From Branchipolynoe longqiensis (Eukaryota; Annelida; Polychaeta; Phyllodocida; Polynoidae), in contig CM059190.1 of assembly GCA_030323885.1 (NCBI GenBank), positions 82,142,709 to 82,206,708 of the forward strand: a stretch of 64,000 nucleotides of DNA, read 5' to 3'. Below the pieces are notes generated by a model. The model had not been told where the DNA came from and did no database searches. It was given only the letters and a program-made list of their open reading frames with translations. The stretch's first letter is position 1. Each line of letters starts with the position of its first letter. Shown here in pieces: positions 12,086-24,100 of this stretch. Made by a program: the position numbers and the translations under genes.

Positions 12086-13005
12086 GCGGGACGTAGCTCA
12101 GGCAGTAGAGTGTACACCTGTGAAAGTGTGGGTCATCAGATCGATCCTGCTCAGTGATTAGCAGCATTACACAGTGGACACTTTTGCAGTTTGGGCTATT
12201 TTCCGTTCAAACCAGTCGTCCACAACTGGTTCATCAAAGGCTGTGGTATGTGCTGTCCTGCCTGTGGGAAAGTGCATATAAAAGACCCCTTGGTGCTTAT
12301 CGGAAAGAGTAGCCTATGTGGTGGCAGCGGGTTCCTTCCAAAGAAATATCAGAGAGCGTGTATATAGATGAGAGGGACAACTCCCGTGAAAATCGGTAAC
12401 ACAGGCTACAGTGGCGCCTCTCGCGGTTATTGTTGAACAAGCTTTGAGTTTGACGGTACATGCAGTGCAAAACATTAGTTTTATTCAAAATTAATAGAAA
12501 TGCAGAAGCCTAACCATATCAATTTAATATAATCTATTCATTGAATATGTTTTCTATATGTATTCCAGTCAGTTTGTTTCTATGTGGTGTGGTTTTAGAG
12601 ATATTTCACTTTTTCTGTCCCAAGATTGCTCACGGCCATTGACAATTCATTGAGTTTGCCGGTACGCACAGGGCAAAACGTCAGTTTTATTCAAAATTAA
12701 TATAAATGCAGAATACTAAGCATATAAATTTAATATAATCTGTTTATTAAAAATTTGATCTGTTGGTCTGCCAAACAGTTTGTTTCTAAATTGTGCGGTT
12801 TTAGAGATATTTCACTTTTTCTGTACGAAGATTGCTCACGGCCATTGACAATGCCTTGAGTTTGACAGCTGTGTCATATACTGTTCAACAACCACCACTT
12901 GGAGCGCCACAGTCGGCAGCTGTTACACGGTCTAGTATGGGAGTTGTCCCTCTCATCTATATACACGCTCTCTGGAAATATGTCAGAATGACCATATGGC
13001 CTCTC
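12086..13005 (+). mobile_element. SINE-3 (mollusc-type) split by a TIR element
   Basis: The tRNA-like head is GCGGGACGTAGCTCAGGCAG with ATCGATCCTGCTC. The body is CTGTGGTATGTGCTGTCCTG then GTGCATATAAAAGACCCCTT. The 3' part resumes at 12975 as GAAATATGTCAGAATGACC. The gap is the 12350-12974 element with a 7-bp duplication. Confidence 0.78.
12350..12974. mobile_element. TIR element enclosing ~205-bp core repeats
   Basis: The ends are CAGAGAGCGTGTATATAGAT and its exact inverse (inverted match about 36 bp), with 7-bp duplications GAAATAT on both sides. The interior is two-plus units of the ~200-bp core repeat. It is inserted in SINE-3. Confidence 0.88.
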
Positions 13006-13127
13006 AGAAGCACCAGTGATCAGACGATGGTTCTTGTGTTCCCCGCCAGATGGGGTAGCAACTAATGAAGAATATTATTCCATCATGTTGCATCGACAGT
13101 TCAAGAGGCAGTAACATGTTTGTTCAT

Positions 13128-13910
13128 TATTATCTTACGTCCTAGCAACATCCAAGGTCAAATCAGGACAGGTACCGACTTGTGACCGTGCACTCATGGC
13201 AACTTTATAATGCCGCCCCACTTAGGGCATAATCGATTAATCGACTCTGGTCACCCGAGCCACTTTTTGGCGCATGCGTATATCCTGCAGACTCGGGTCG
13301 AATAATCAAATACGCTTCTCCATGCTTGGGGTGACACAAATGGTGGCCCTTTTATTTGTTTTTTAATAGCCGATATAATTACAGCAAAATATGATTTAAA
13401 TATTTTTATGATGGTATAGTTTAGTGATATTTCCATTTCATTAATCTATGTTATTACCATAAAAAAATATGTATGACTGGTACCGGTGGCTGTTATCCTG
13501 CAGGACGGTACCAGTGCAAATGTGACGTCATCGCTCCTTGCAAACCCCAGCCAAGAGGTTGGTTACTGGGGTCGAGTTCTTTTGCACACGGCACGTGTAT
13601 TTGTCGACTCCACTCACATTGTTCTATTTGAAATTCTGATGACTCGGGTGACCCGAGTCGCCCGGGTCGTGTTAATCGATTACGGCCTGGGAGACCAGGC
13701 TGCCAGCACCATGACCGGATATCCCCGTCACGTTATCCAGATACTGTGCTAACCAATCCTTTGTCATATCCTATTAATGCTGAGCGCCAGGTTAAGTAGC
13801 CACTAGTATCAATTTTATAAGTCAACGAATTGACTTGGCTGGGATTCCAACCCCCGACCTGCCGCACGGGAAGCCTGCGCTCTACCGATTTAACCAGCAC
13901 GTCCGGCAAT
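13128..13910 (-). mobile_element. SINE-1 copy split by a TIR element
   Basis: The tail part is 13128-13228 and the body plus head is 13684-13910. The body sequence GCCCCACTGGGAGACCAGG is broken by the 455-bp element at 13229-13683. Confidence 0.8.
13229..13683. mobile_element. 455-bp TIR element, inverted copy
   Basis: The same element as 11350-11804 in opposite orientation and of the same length, so the pair can form a long inverted repeat. Inserted in SINE-1. Confidence 0.84.
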
Positions 13911-14125
13911 ATCGCAGGTCTGCAGAACAATTACACTGATCACCCTGTGGCTATTCTTAGTAGTTTTCCTTGTAATATAGTTGATATTCATAGAAAATGA
14001 ATATGTCAATAAGAGAGAGCAAAATCCAGGTTGGTTGTTGGAGTTTTACGTCCTGGCAACATTTAAGGACTTATACTGATGAAGGAATCTATGCGTTTGG
14101 ACCTTTAATATTAATGGGAGTGCTG

Positions 14126-14488
14126 ACAGAACCGAAGGCTAACGGAGCAAACCCTAAACAGAAAACCATGTCACTGTGGCAGCATTAAGGGCGGTTGATG
14201 TATGGAACTCCCAACATCTCCCGACCAGCCACTGCATGTTTTGCCTTGTGAAACCTATATTTGCTCCCCGAGAGAGTGCCACTGGTAACTAGCAAAAGCC
14301 GGCAGCACTTCAACACTTTTGCAGGCAGCTTTCATGAAATGTCCCATCAAGAGAAACCTGAAGCTGAGAGCCATTAAGACCGACTCATGGACATCAGTCT
14401 CACAGCAGAGAGCTTAATGGAGAGCGGCAGTCAAGTAATGAAAGCAGTCTTTGTCGCATCGTGACCGACAGCATGATGATGATGATGA
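14126..14488 (+). mobile_element. LINE 3' end with 12-bp target duplication
   Basis: It is a near copy of bases 1-282 and ends in (ATG)n. ATGGGAGTGCTG occurs just before (14114-14125) and again directly after the tail, as expected for a target-primed insertion. It retains a remnant coding piece (ATCAAGAGAAACCTGAAG). Confidence 0.65.
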
Positions 14489-15379
14489 TGATGATGGGAG
14501 TGCTGGGTCCCGGCTTGTAAGAAACAATTAAAGTCTTTTTGTCTTTTTTTCTTCTTTAAAGATCCGTTTATTGCCACCAACCAATCCCGACAAAGCGCGA
14601 ATAATCAAATCGTGCAGCTGCGTTTTGCTTAAACCAGTAATATCCATACGTCATTACATCCACGATGTTTACTTGTATGGCTATGTTTATTAGTATCACA
14701 GCTGGTATTAGGCACTACATATTCCGTACTGGGGTTAGTGCATTATGGCTAAGAATTTGGATTGCAATGTAGAAAAGTGCAGCCTCGGATGCAGAAGAAA
14801 GAGTATTAATAAATAAAAATATGAATAATAATAAAATTATGCTTGCCAAATCAAAACCTTACAAAAACAGACATATGTGTATCATTAGCAGGACCCTGTA
14901 TCGTATCAGGCTGGTGGATGGGGTGTTTAGGGGGGAGGCCGGGTAATAGGAAGGACCGCGTTAAGGGTACACCTCCTTGACAACTCGGAGATGTCTTTTT
15001 GGCCTATTTGCATTCAGGGTACGCCTCGGAGACATCTCCCCTTTCAGGTAGGACTTAAAAAGCGCCTCGAAAATGGCTGCTGAATTCAGTGGTTTCACCC
15101 AATCAGAGCTCTTCTTTTCCACTGCAAATGGCTGCCCCCCATAGGGGGCGCCCATTTTCAAAACAACCGACAGCTTTTGCTGTTCAGACTAGTGTGACAT
15201 CAGGAATTTCTCCGAGACGCCTCTGAGGCACACCTTAAACACGGGCCCAGGTGTGCAAAGACATCTGGGTTACTTTCAAACTGATGCAAATGTGAAAGCG
15301 AGGCTTCGTGTAATTCGTGGCGGTGTGACTGTGAGCTTAAATGTGCAAACTAGGAACTAGTAGTAGAATGAAAGGTGGG

Positions 15380-16290
15380 TGTTGTGCCAGGGATGGGTGT
15401 GTGTGTGTGTGGGTGGTGTGTGGGTGGGTGGGTGTGGTAAGTGTGTAGGTGTGTGGGTATGTGTGGTGTGTGAGGGTGGTGTGTGAGTGCGTGGTGTGTA
15501 GGTGGGTGTCGGTATGGGTGTGTGTGTGGGTATGTGCATGGTGTCTTTGTGGGTGGTGTGCGAGCTGTACGTGTGTGGATCTGTGTCGGTTTGTGTGTGG
15601 GTGTGTATGTGTATGGTGTGTAGCTGGGTGTGTGGCTGGGTGTATGTGCGGGTGGTGAGTGTGTATTGGGCTGAGGTTGTGGTATGTATGTGTGGGCAGA
15701 TAGTGTGTATGTGTGTGTGTGTGACTGTAGAGTGAGTGTATAGGTGTGTACTTGTGTGGGTGTATGTATGGATAGTGGTGTGTATGTGTTGGCAGTGTGG
15801 GTGTCGATGTGCATGTGTGATGGGTGGGGGGATGTGTGGTGTGAGTGTGTCTGTGTACATGTATGTATGGATAGTGGTGTGTATGTGTGGGCAGTGTGGG
15901 TGTCGATGTGTATGTGTGATGGGTGGGGGGATGTGTGGTGTGAGTGTGTCTGTGTACATGTATGTATGGATAGTGGTGTGTATGTGTGGGCAGTGTGGGT
16001 GTCGATGTGTATGTGTGATGGGTGGGGGGATGTGTGGTGTGAGTGTATCTGTGTACATGTATGTATGGATAGTGGTGTGTATGTGTGGGCAGTGTGGGTG
16101 TCGATGTGTATGTGTGATGGGTGTGGGGCTGTGTGGTGTGAGTGTGGGTGTGTGCATATATGTATGGATATGGGTGTGTATGTGTGGGGAGCGTGGGGGT
16201 CGATTTGTATGTGTGTCGATGTGTATGTGTGATGGGTGTGGGGCTGTGTGGTGTGAGTGTGGGTGTTGTGGTTATGTGTGGCTGTGGGAG
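15380..16290 (+). repeat. TG-rich satellite with 99-bp higher-order unit
   Basis: A (TGTG)-rich region. From about 15766 four 99-bp units start GTATGGATAGTGGTGTGTAT. Because 99 is a multiple of three, long false ORFs appear on both strands. Confidence 0.92.
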
Positions 16291-16377
16291 GGGGGTTGGA
16301 AGCATCACGTGCTGGTTTAGATGAAAAAGTGTCGACAATTATCTACATGCTGGGTAAATTAATCGAGCAGATCAATT

Positions 16378-16682
16378 CTTAATTTAAGCTAAATATATTC
16401 GTCACATATACCTTAATATTTACCTGCTACTTTTGATTTGAAAAATAGAATAAAACATGTAACTTAATTAACTTTAAAAGTGAAATAAATGGAATTCTAT
16501 GGTCGCCATCTTGTTGTTTTTTTGCATTCTCTTCCATTTCACCAACTCTGTGGCGATATAAATAAGCCATTAGATACTGGAACCAGGAATTCCACTTCCT
16601 GGTCCATACTAAAGCAGTTTCCCCCCGCTTTTAGACTACGTTGTTATTCAGCCCTTGTATCTAGTGCTGGTTTATTTAGATA
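16378..16682. mobile_element. Diverged, end-less copy of the 9-bp-duplication MITE
   Basis: The internal sequence (poly-T with GCATTCTCTTCCATTTCACC, then a 'dispersed' stretch ACTGGAACCAGGAATTCCAC) resembles the bodies of the 20564 and 53090 elements. The terminal TAGATAAAAG repeats are not intact. Confidence 0.5.
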
Positions 16683-16689
16683 GGGATCT

Positions 16690-17385
16690 AATGGAGTTTG
16701 GTCGCGAGGGTAGGGGCGCCATCACTCTTTCTCTACATCCAATGAATAAGCATGAGAAGAAACATCACAAAACTAACATTAGCGAAGCATCTGGTGGCAT
16801 TGCGATCACAGATTAAATCAAAGTGTCAGAAAATGGGCATCACATTTCTCAATAAGAGCATTGCAAGTGATGGTCCTCATCTGTTTATATCAAACGTGTA
16901 CATCATTTAATAGCAAATACCAGGTAGCAAATTCTTAAATGTTTGTTGTAAAAACTTGAATTCGGGACACTAATATGAACAGGTCATCATAGCAGGTGTG
17001 GTTCTTGAATAGCAGTTAATATCCTGTTATATAAAGTCCTGGTTACATCGAAATGAGGTTGTACAAATATAGGACATATTACATTTTTGCCTTGTACTAT
17101 TTCATTTTCAACATGATTTATATATATTATGCTGTATTCCTCAGGAAGGCGATGGATTCCTGGTGTTAGGTATGTTAGCATTATTTAATCCGTCATTTAA
17201 ACCAATATTATACGACCTAAATGTTTAAAGCAGTCTTCCCTAGACTTTTTCATTATGTCAACACGAGAGAATATCCCAACAAATAAAGCGTTACCATATT
17301 CAATATTGATACACATACATACATTTTAAAATTGTATACATGAGTCAGCCTCACGAAAATGGGTCAATTGGTGGTCAATTGAAGA
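16690..17385. other. No gene or repeat recognised
   Basis: AT-rich unique sequence with no splice-flanked coding segment or terminal repeats I can identify. Confidence 0.4.
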
Positions 17386-17387
17386 TG

Positions 17388-17790
17388 TTGGCATCACAAT
17401 TCTTTAAAGTGTAGTGAATTTCTTTGTTTCATATTAAATTATCCTAGAAACAAATAAGGTTGTTGTATTTTCTCGACCTTTACATTCAGGATCAATGTAA
17501 GGACTTTCCAACACCTCTGTTAATGCTAAACTATAATAATACCGATCGACGCCAACATCCAATGATCGACGGCGACAACTTTAACAGATGTCGGCATCAC
17601 AATTCTTAAAGTGTAGTGCATTTCTTTGTTTTATATTAAATCATCCTAGAAACAAATAAGGTTGTTGTATTTTCTCGACCTTTACATTCAGGATAAATTT
17701 AAGGACTTTCCAACACCTCTGTCAATGCTAAATTATAATTGTATCGATCGACGCCGACATCCATGCTTGATGCCGACAACTTTCCCCAAT
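17388..17790 (+). repeat. ~202-bp tandem duplication
   Basis: Two units beginning GGCATCACAATTCTT and containing GACCTTTACATTCAGGAT and CGATCGACGCC. Confidence 0.82.
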
Positions 17791-18174
17791 TGGCCTCTTT
17801 TCATGACCCTGACTCACATATATATCAAAAGATTTGCATTATGCTAGGTTATAAAACATTCACCAACATGCTCCAAATGATGTATATCCAGGGTATGTAC
17901 ATATGTGAAAATATGGAATTCAAGGCTATTTCAAGGCTTATGTTGGCTGTTTTTGACAAGAATTCAAGACTATATTCATTTCGATTTCGGGAAAAAAACA
18001 ACAATGGCGAATGGCAATTTCAGATTAATTTAGATCTGTGCGGACAATTTAATGGAATTCAAGACTTTTCAAGACTAATTACCCAAAATAGGTTAAATTT
18101 AAGGCTTTTCAAGGGCTTGAAATGGGACAAATGAAGTTCAAGACTTGTCAAGGCTTTCCAGGCCCGTACGGACC

Positions 18175-19060
18175 ATGTATACTATTACTAGCTCTCCTAT
18201 TTTGATTAATTTGAAGTGGCTATTAGTATATCATACTTTCAAGTAAATTATATTTAACGAACTTTCCTGTGCATACACTCATATGTATATAGAGCACATT
18301 TTCTAACTGACCAAATAGGAGCAAAAACTGCTTTCAAATAAATGTATTGTATATAGCATATTATGCGCATATTATTGTATATGGGATCTCCTCTGTTATC
18401 TTGGTTATGTATGCTCAGTCTGAGTATTGGGGTTCTACAAGCCATAACGGCATACGCCTGGCAATAATTATGTGCAATCGCACACACAGGCAGGAAGATC
18501 CCCCCCGCCCATGGGGGGGATATGCCGTCCAAACCCACCCTGCAATATTGGATGGCAAAACTTAAATTCAATTCAATCAAATATATTAGACATCTTTTAA
18601 TGAGAGACGTGCAACGAAGTTAGTTGCAGTTATAAAGTACTTACCCTATGAACAAAGGCTTAGGGAATATGAACCAAATAAGTCTTCACACTTCCTGTCT
18701 ACCATTCGCTATTTCGCTATTTTGCTAGGCATAAATGGCATCATACCCTGGTTATAACATAAGTGGATCCTATTTCTAAAGTTGATTGATTGCACTCTAT
18801 ATAATCATAGTGGCCAGCTAGTAAGAATTATATGGAGTGAGAACCTAGGCTTTTTAATAAATCTGTTGGGTCATTCTATCTTGATCGTCACTCGGGAGTT
18901 AAGAGGTGCCTGCAGCGCGCATGTGTGTCTTTTATTTGTTGGCGTATCCCCATTGCTGCTGGTCTCTCAGGGCGTAGACGCCCCACGATTTGCGGCCAAC
19001 GACGCTGCCTGGGCGGCTCGTCGAAAGGCCGTACACAGAGCCACTGCAATCAACAACATA
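18175..19060. other. No gene recognised
   Basis: Mixed unique sequence. Apart from a match to the tail of SINE-2 (CTTCCTGTCTACCATTCGCT, about 18690) I see no named feature. Confidence 0.4.
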
Positions 19061-19079
19061 TCACGTGATCACTCAGGGA

Positions 19080-19497
19080 GAACACCACGGAGAGAAAAGG
19101 GAGATGGAGAGAGGGAGAGAGTGGGAGAGAGTGAGAGAGAAAAGAAGAGGGAGAAAGGGAGAGGGAGGGGGAGAGGGAGGGAGTTGGAGAGAGAGGGAGA
19201 GGGAGAGAGTGAGAGAAGGAAAGGGAGAGCGAAAGAGAGAGCGAAAGGGAGAGAGAGGGAGAGGGAACGCGTGAGAGAAAGGGAAAAGGAGAGTGAGAGG
19301 GACAGGCATAGGCAACGGAAACGGGATAGAGAGGGGGGAAGGGAAAGGGAGAGGGAAACGGAGAGGGAAAGCGAGAGGGAGAAAGGGAGAGAAGGAGAGG
19401 GAGAGAGGGATAGAGGCAGAGAGGGAGAGGGACAGAGAGAGACAGAACGAAACAGAGAGAGACAGAAATAAACACAGAGAGACAGAGAAAGAGTGGG
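19080..19497 (+). repeat. GA-rich purine tract
   Basis: About 420 bp of GAGAGGGAGA-type repeats, all purine on the plus strand except rare bases. Long Arg/Glu or Leu/Ser ORFs here are artefacts. Confidence 0.92.
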
Positions 19498-19504
19498 ATT
19501 TGTT

Positions 19505-19797
19505 TAGTTTGTTGGGGTTATACGTCATGGCAACATGCATGGTTATATCAGGACAAGAACCGACTTGTGATAGTGCACCCTTATGCTAACCCTAGTGTTG
19601 CTCCACCCATTACCCAATATTCCACCCAGTCACATTATCCTAACCAGTCCTTGCCCTATTCTAGCAATGCCAAGCACCAGGCTAGGTAACGGCGAGTATC
19701 AATTTTGTAAGCCATCGCTTTGACTTGGCTGGGATTCTACTCCCGACCTTCCGCATTGGAAGCCTTCACTCTAACAGATTCAGCCATCGCGTCCGAT
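19505..19797 (-). mobile_element. SINE-1 copy
   Basis: A diverged tail (GGGGTTATACGTCATGGCAA), body and head (CCGACCTTCCGCATTGGAAG). It lies directly after the GA-rich tract. Confidence 0.78.
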
Positions 19798-20001
19798 GAG
19801 AAAACATTTCATCAGGACGTAGCAAATACGGTGAAACTTAGCACCATTAAAGGTGATATTGGTACTATTGGTAGGAGTTATGTTAAACCTCAAAATGTAT
19901 AGTGTAATACTAATAGGGATAATAATAATATTCATCTAAATTGGGGTTTTGTCTTTCTTCGCGTCCCATCCACAGTCAGCGTATGGGTCATATAAATTAG
20001 A

Positions 20002-20330
20002 TTAAAGCAGCATAGTCCGATGAAAGCATTCAATTTTCGAAACCAAAATACTTAACTAGATTTGATTCTACATATTAACTTTGATGTTGGTGCACTTATT
20101 AACATTTGTTGTCGCATAAAAGAGAATACTAAGTCAATTTAATAGAACCTGTTACTACTGAATCCTATGCTGTAGGAGTTTCGATGTGCTTGCCAACATC
20201 AATTTTACACTCCAAATACCTCAAAAGTTAGCCATTTAAACTTTAAATAATTATTTCAAACTAAAGTAATGGAGATTCTAATAATGAAACTAATATATGT
20301 ATCTAAGCGAATAAAACCCATATTTTGTGT
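20002..20330 (+). mobile_element. TTAA MITE, right end degraded
   Basis: TTAAAGCAGCATAGTCCGAT at the left; the body fades after ACTAATATATGTATC. Confidence 0.7.
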
Positions 20331-20563
20331 GCTACATTCGATGATTAAGCCAGAGAAATGTCAATCACTGTAAATTAGTGTTACTCATTCTGCCGCTCCT
20401 TGCCCAAACCTAGTAATACACAGCGTCAGACTATGTAGCAACAAGAATGGACTCTTTAAGTAATTATTTCTATACACGGCCAGTTTAAAACCAGAATCGC
20501 ATGACCTGCCATGCGCATAGAGCGGGTGCCCAACTCAGTTGGAACATTCCACAGCTCGCGCCC

Positions 20564-20970
20564 TAGATACAAGATTCACCCCGTACTGCTGCAGTAGGGG
20601 TGCAAACCAACCCTATGTAAAAGCTGTCAAAAAAACGGGTCAATGAATTGAGAGCCTAATTTCACAATCTAAGAAGCAACATTTATTCTTTACATATCTC
20701 TTATTGATAGCCCGCTACCTTTGAGTTGAAAAATATAATATAATATCTAGTTTAATCAGATTTAAGAGTGAAATCGACGGCGTTCTCTGGCCGCTATCTT
20801 GTCTTTTTGCATTCTCTCTCATTCACCAACTCTGTTCTGATATAAGTAACCATTTGACACTGGTGCCAGGCATTCTACTTGTTGTTCCATACTAACGCTA
20901 TTTTCGCCCGTATTTATATAAGGCTGGTCTTCACCCGTGTACTACCAGTACCGGGTGAATCTTTTATCTA
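20564..20970. mobile_element. MITE with 9-bp target duplication in the 3' UTR
   Basis: The ends are TAGATACAAGATTCACCCCG and, reverse-complemented, TAGATAAAAGATTCACCCGG, and the inverted similarity extends about 50 bp. The flanks are direct repeats CTCGCGCCC (20555-20563 and 20971-20979), a 9-bp duplication typical of Mutator-like elements. The right duplication includes the last base of the TAG stop codon. No coding capacity. Confidence 0.85.
20682..20687 (-). promoter_or_regulatory. Candidate poly(A) signal AATAAA inside 3'-UTR MITE
   Basis: On the minus strand AATAAA lies about 290 bases past the stop codon, inside the MITE at 20564-20970. It is the first such hexamer I see downstream. 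The second copy of the MITE (53090-53500) carries the same motif (AGAATAAATGTTGC). The poly(A) site itself cannot be read from genomic sequence. Confidence 0.4.
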
Positions 20971-20978
20971 CTCGCGCC

Positions 20979-21178
20979 CTACCTTTCGGATGAATACTCC
21001 GAGTCTGTCGAGTCGAGCAGGGACCTGTTGCTAAGGACACGAGCCCTGCGACACATGCAGAGGCAGACGGTGATGAAGATGATACCCAGCACGATGGTGG
21101 CAAACACGAGGATGAGGAGGGTTTGTGGACCAAGCACCTTGTCTTCCAATTCGAGCGCCTTATTCGCACACTTGGGCA
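20979..21178 (-). CDS. Terminal exon: transmembrane helix, short tail, stop
   Basis: The acceptor TCTTGCTATGTTACAG starts a phase-1 exon that ends at TAG (20981-20979). It encodes a short linker, one hydrophobic helix (LLILVFATIVLGIIFITVCL), Cys residues next to CRRAR (stop-transfer, possible palmitoylation), and a tail ending LLDSTDSEYSSER. This makes a type I membrane protein with an acidic Ser/Tyr tail. A MITE starts 8 bp past the stop. Confidence 0.9.
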
Positions 21179-24100
21179 CTGTAACATAGCAAGAGCATGC
21201 TGAGGCCAATATTTCAAGGCATGCATATCTGTGCACGTAAAAGAATCAGTGGTCAGATACTGGTTCATCAAAGGCTGCGGTATGTGCTGTGCTGTCTCTG
21301 GGAAAGTGCATATAAAAGACCCCTTGCTGCTTATCGGTGTACCTTATGTGGCAGCAGCAGGTTTCCTCCAAAGAAATATGTCAGAATGACCATATATATT
21401 TTTACATCCAATAGCTGATGATAAAAATCGATGCGCTCTAGATCGGTCGCTAAATAAAACATGCTATTTGTTGTCGTTACATTATTAAATCATGGAAATT
21501 TCAATTGCAAACAATTTGGTCTTACTCATAACACTGCTGGATGTCCTATCTGTTCACGTAAATATATGTTGCTACATTCATTGATTAAGTCAGGACAATT
21601 TCAAGTGCAGACAATTGGTCTCAGTAATTCCACTGATCCCTGTCCTATCTGAATGTGTTTAATATATTAATTCTGTTGTATTAAATGACTCATGAGCATA
21701 AAGAATATAAAAGGGAATTCCATGGGAAATGAGTGTAGTAGTCTGCACAGACCTCTCAGGCAAGGAACTACATAAACAGGTAGGCATGGATAGAGTAATT
21801 GCATCCGGGAACCTTGACAGTCTAATGGTTAGGATGTTAGTCCCTTAATGTGGGTTCGAATCCTACGCTAGGCACAATATTTCCCATTCACATCATCCAC
21901 ATGGCAATGACATAGGGTAAAATTCTCCGATTAAGAGTATATTGAATATAGATGGCAAAACATGAAACAGTACTCCCTTTATAAGGCTCACACTGGGGGA
22001 GGGAAACAATGCCCCTTTAAGCACAATCCTTCTCCCTTATCTCACCCAGACACACACACCACATGTTATCTAAGCCCATGATAGCCAGGTAGTGGCCAAA
22101 GCTGGGTGGGAGGAGGGTGAGTCCTTAAAGCAGCCAATCCTTCCCCCTTATCTCACCCAGACACACATTCACCACATGCTATCTAAGCCCATGATAGCCA
22201 GGTGGTGGCCAAAGCTGGGTGGGCGGAGGGTGAGCCCTTAAAGCAGCCAATTAGAATGTCTATCACATCCACTGTTGCATGTATATAAACTAAGCATCAG
22301 GATCATTATCCATCTACACTTCTGCTGGTGCTGGACTCGAATCGTGTGTTGTGTCATGTGTGTCTCTACTATAGGGTAAGCTCTGATATATAATTCATAT
22401 GAATAGAAAATATCAAAAGGGGGGAATCAGGATAGTATGCCTTCTGCAGGATAGTATGCCTTCTGCAGGATAGTATGCCTTATACAGGATAGTATGCCTT
22501 CTGCTGGATAGTATGCCTTCTGCAGGATAGTATGCCTTATGCAGGATAGTATACCTTATGCAGGATAGTATGCCTTATGCAGGATAGTAGGGCATTCTGG
22601 CAAAATACAGGATTTCATAATAGTCTTCATGTGTGGACAGAGTGCATTCAAATGATGTCAACCTTCGCCTACAACGCATTTTAAATCACTCCACACTTCA
22701 GGTCATATATATATATACCAAGAAAATGCAAAAAAACTAACATAAGCTGCATTTACACGGCCAAAAGTAAAACGATTCAAGACAAAGCGTTCTACCTGAA
22801 ACGTTCTCGTGGCGCGTTTACACGGCAGCCTTCAGCGCACCAATGCGACTGAAAACTCCCAAAAACAACAACAACTGTGTCGTATTTTCGTGGCTTCTGC
22901 ACATGCGCGGATTTTCGCACGTTGCGGCATCACTGCTATTTGTTTTGTTTACACTCGGCGATTCAACGCTGATCGAGCTGCTACGTTAATATCGGTTGGA
23001 ATTTAAGGTTAATTTAATTAAATTTCATTATTTGAGTATGAAATTCTTTTAAATATGATCGCATTCACTAGATTTCGGCCTAATCAGGCCCTAACACTGC
23101 TGGGCACCAGCGATTAGTTACTGCTGAGACTGTAGCCGGCGAGCACCACTATTGTACACTATAGCTGCCTAGGAACCAGCTGAAACGTTTCCTGTAGACC
23201 ACCTGATTAGGTGGTATACGCGGGACGTTCCAGCCGAAACGGTTCAGCCCTAAAACGCGGCAGTGCCGCGTTTACACGGACACATTTAAAACGAACTAGG
23301 CAACTGGTTCCAGCTGGGGCGTTTCAACTCGCCCGTGTAAACGCAGCTTTATGCCCCTGTCACACTACGACGCTTCTCGCCGGCGACCCGTCAACGTGTG
23401 GTGTTTTTGGGCGATATTTGGTGAAATATCGAGAAGCGCTGGTGGCGCGTTATGGGCGCGTCGGTACACGTCGGTACACTTCTTTGTCGCCGGCGAGTCG
23501 CCGATGAAAGTCGGCGCGCGTTATTGGTCGCTGAGCGTTTTGAACATGTCCAAAACCACCAGCGACCGGCAACGCGCGCAAATATATCGGTAAGGACGTT
23601 AGGCGCGCGTCGCGCTGCGTTGGACGCGCTGGAATAACGTTATGGGAACGCTAGGAAGACGGCGCGCGCGCGGGAGGGTCGTTGCTCACGCGTCGCGCAA
23701 ACTGGGCCATTTTGTTTTACGCCCTAGCAACATTTAAGGTTAAATGAAGACGTCGCGCCAAACTTTTTTTTTTTTTTCCCCAGCGCGTATACACACGTTG
23801 GCGGCGCGCGCATAACGCGCCGCGCTGACGCCGATCTTTTCTCCCAAACCGCCGAAAAGTTTGACGTTTCTCGACGCGCAAGATTTTATTTCCAACGCTG
23901 ACGGATCGCCGGGAGAAGCGTCGTAGTGTGACAGGGGCATAAGACTACTAACCATACTCAGCAACCACTTACCTGCTACTGTAATACAGGCAATCAAACA
24001 CCTTATCAGCTACTGTGTGATAAGATAACTCCACCAGTACAGCTGGCCAGCATTGCAAACAAACCCGAGTACTCGAGCTTATAAGCTATGGAGAGTATAA

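Noticed and set aside
11597..13436. Two similar 61-codon frames on opposite strands.
   Set aside because: They are the same stretch of the two inverted 455-bp TIR elements; similarity reflects the element, not a gene.
15337..16338. Long His/Thr-rich and Cys/Val-rich frames.
   Set aside because: They are translations of the TG-rich satellite with a 99-bp unit.
18782..19540. Arg/Glu-rich and Leu/Ser-rich frames on opposite strands.
   Set aside because: Low-complexity GA tract.
21803..21876. A functional tRNA gene.
   Set aside because: The T arm and D arm are good but the acceptor stem halves do not pair; SINE head or pseudogene is likelier.
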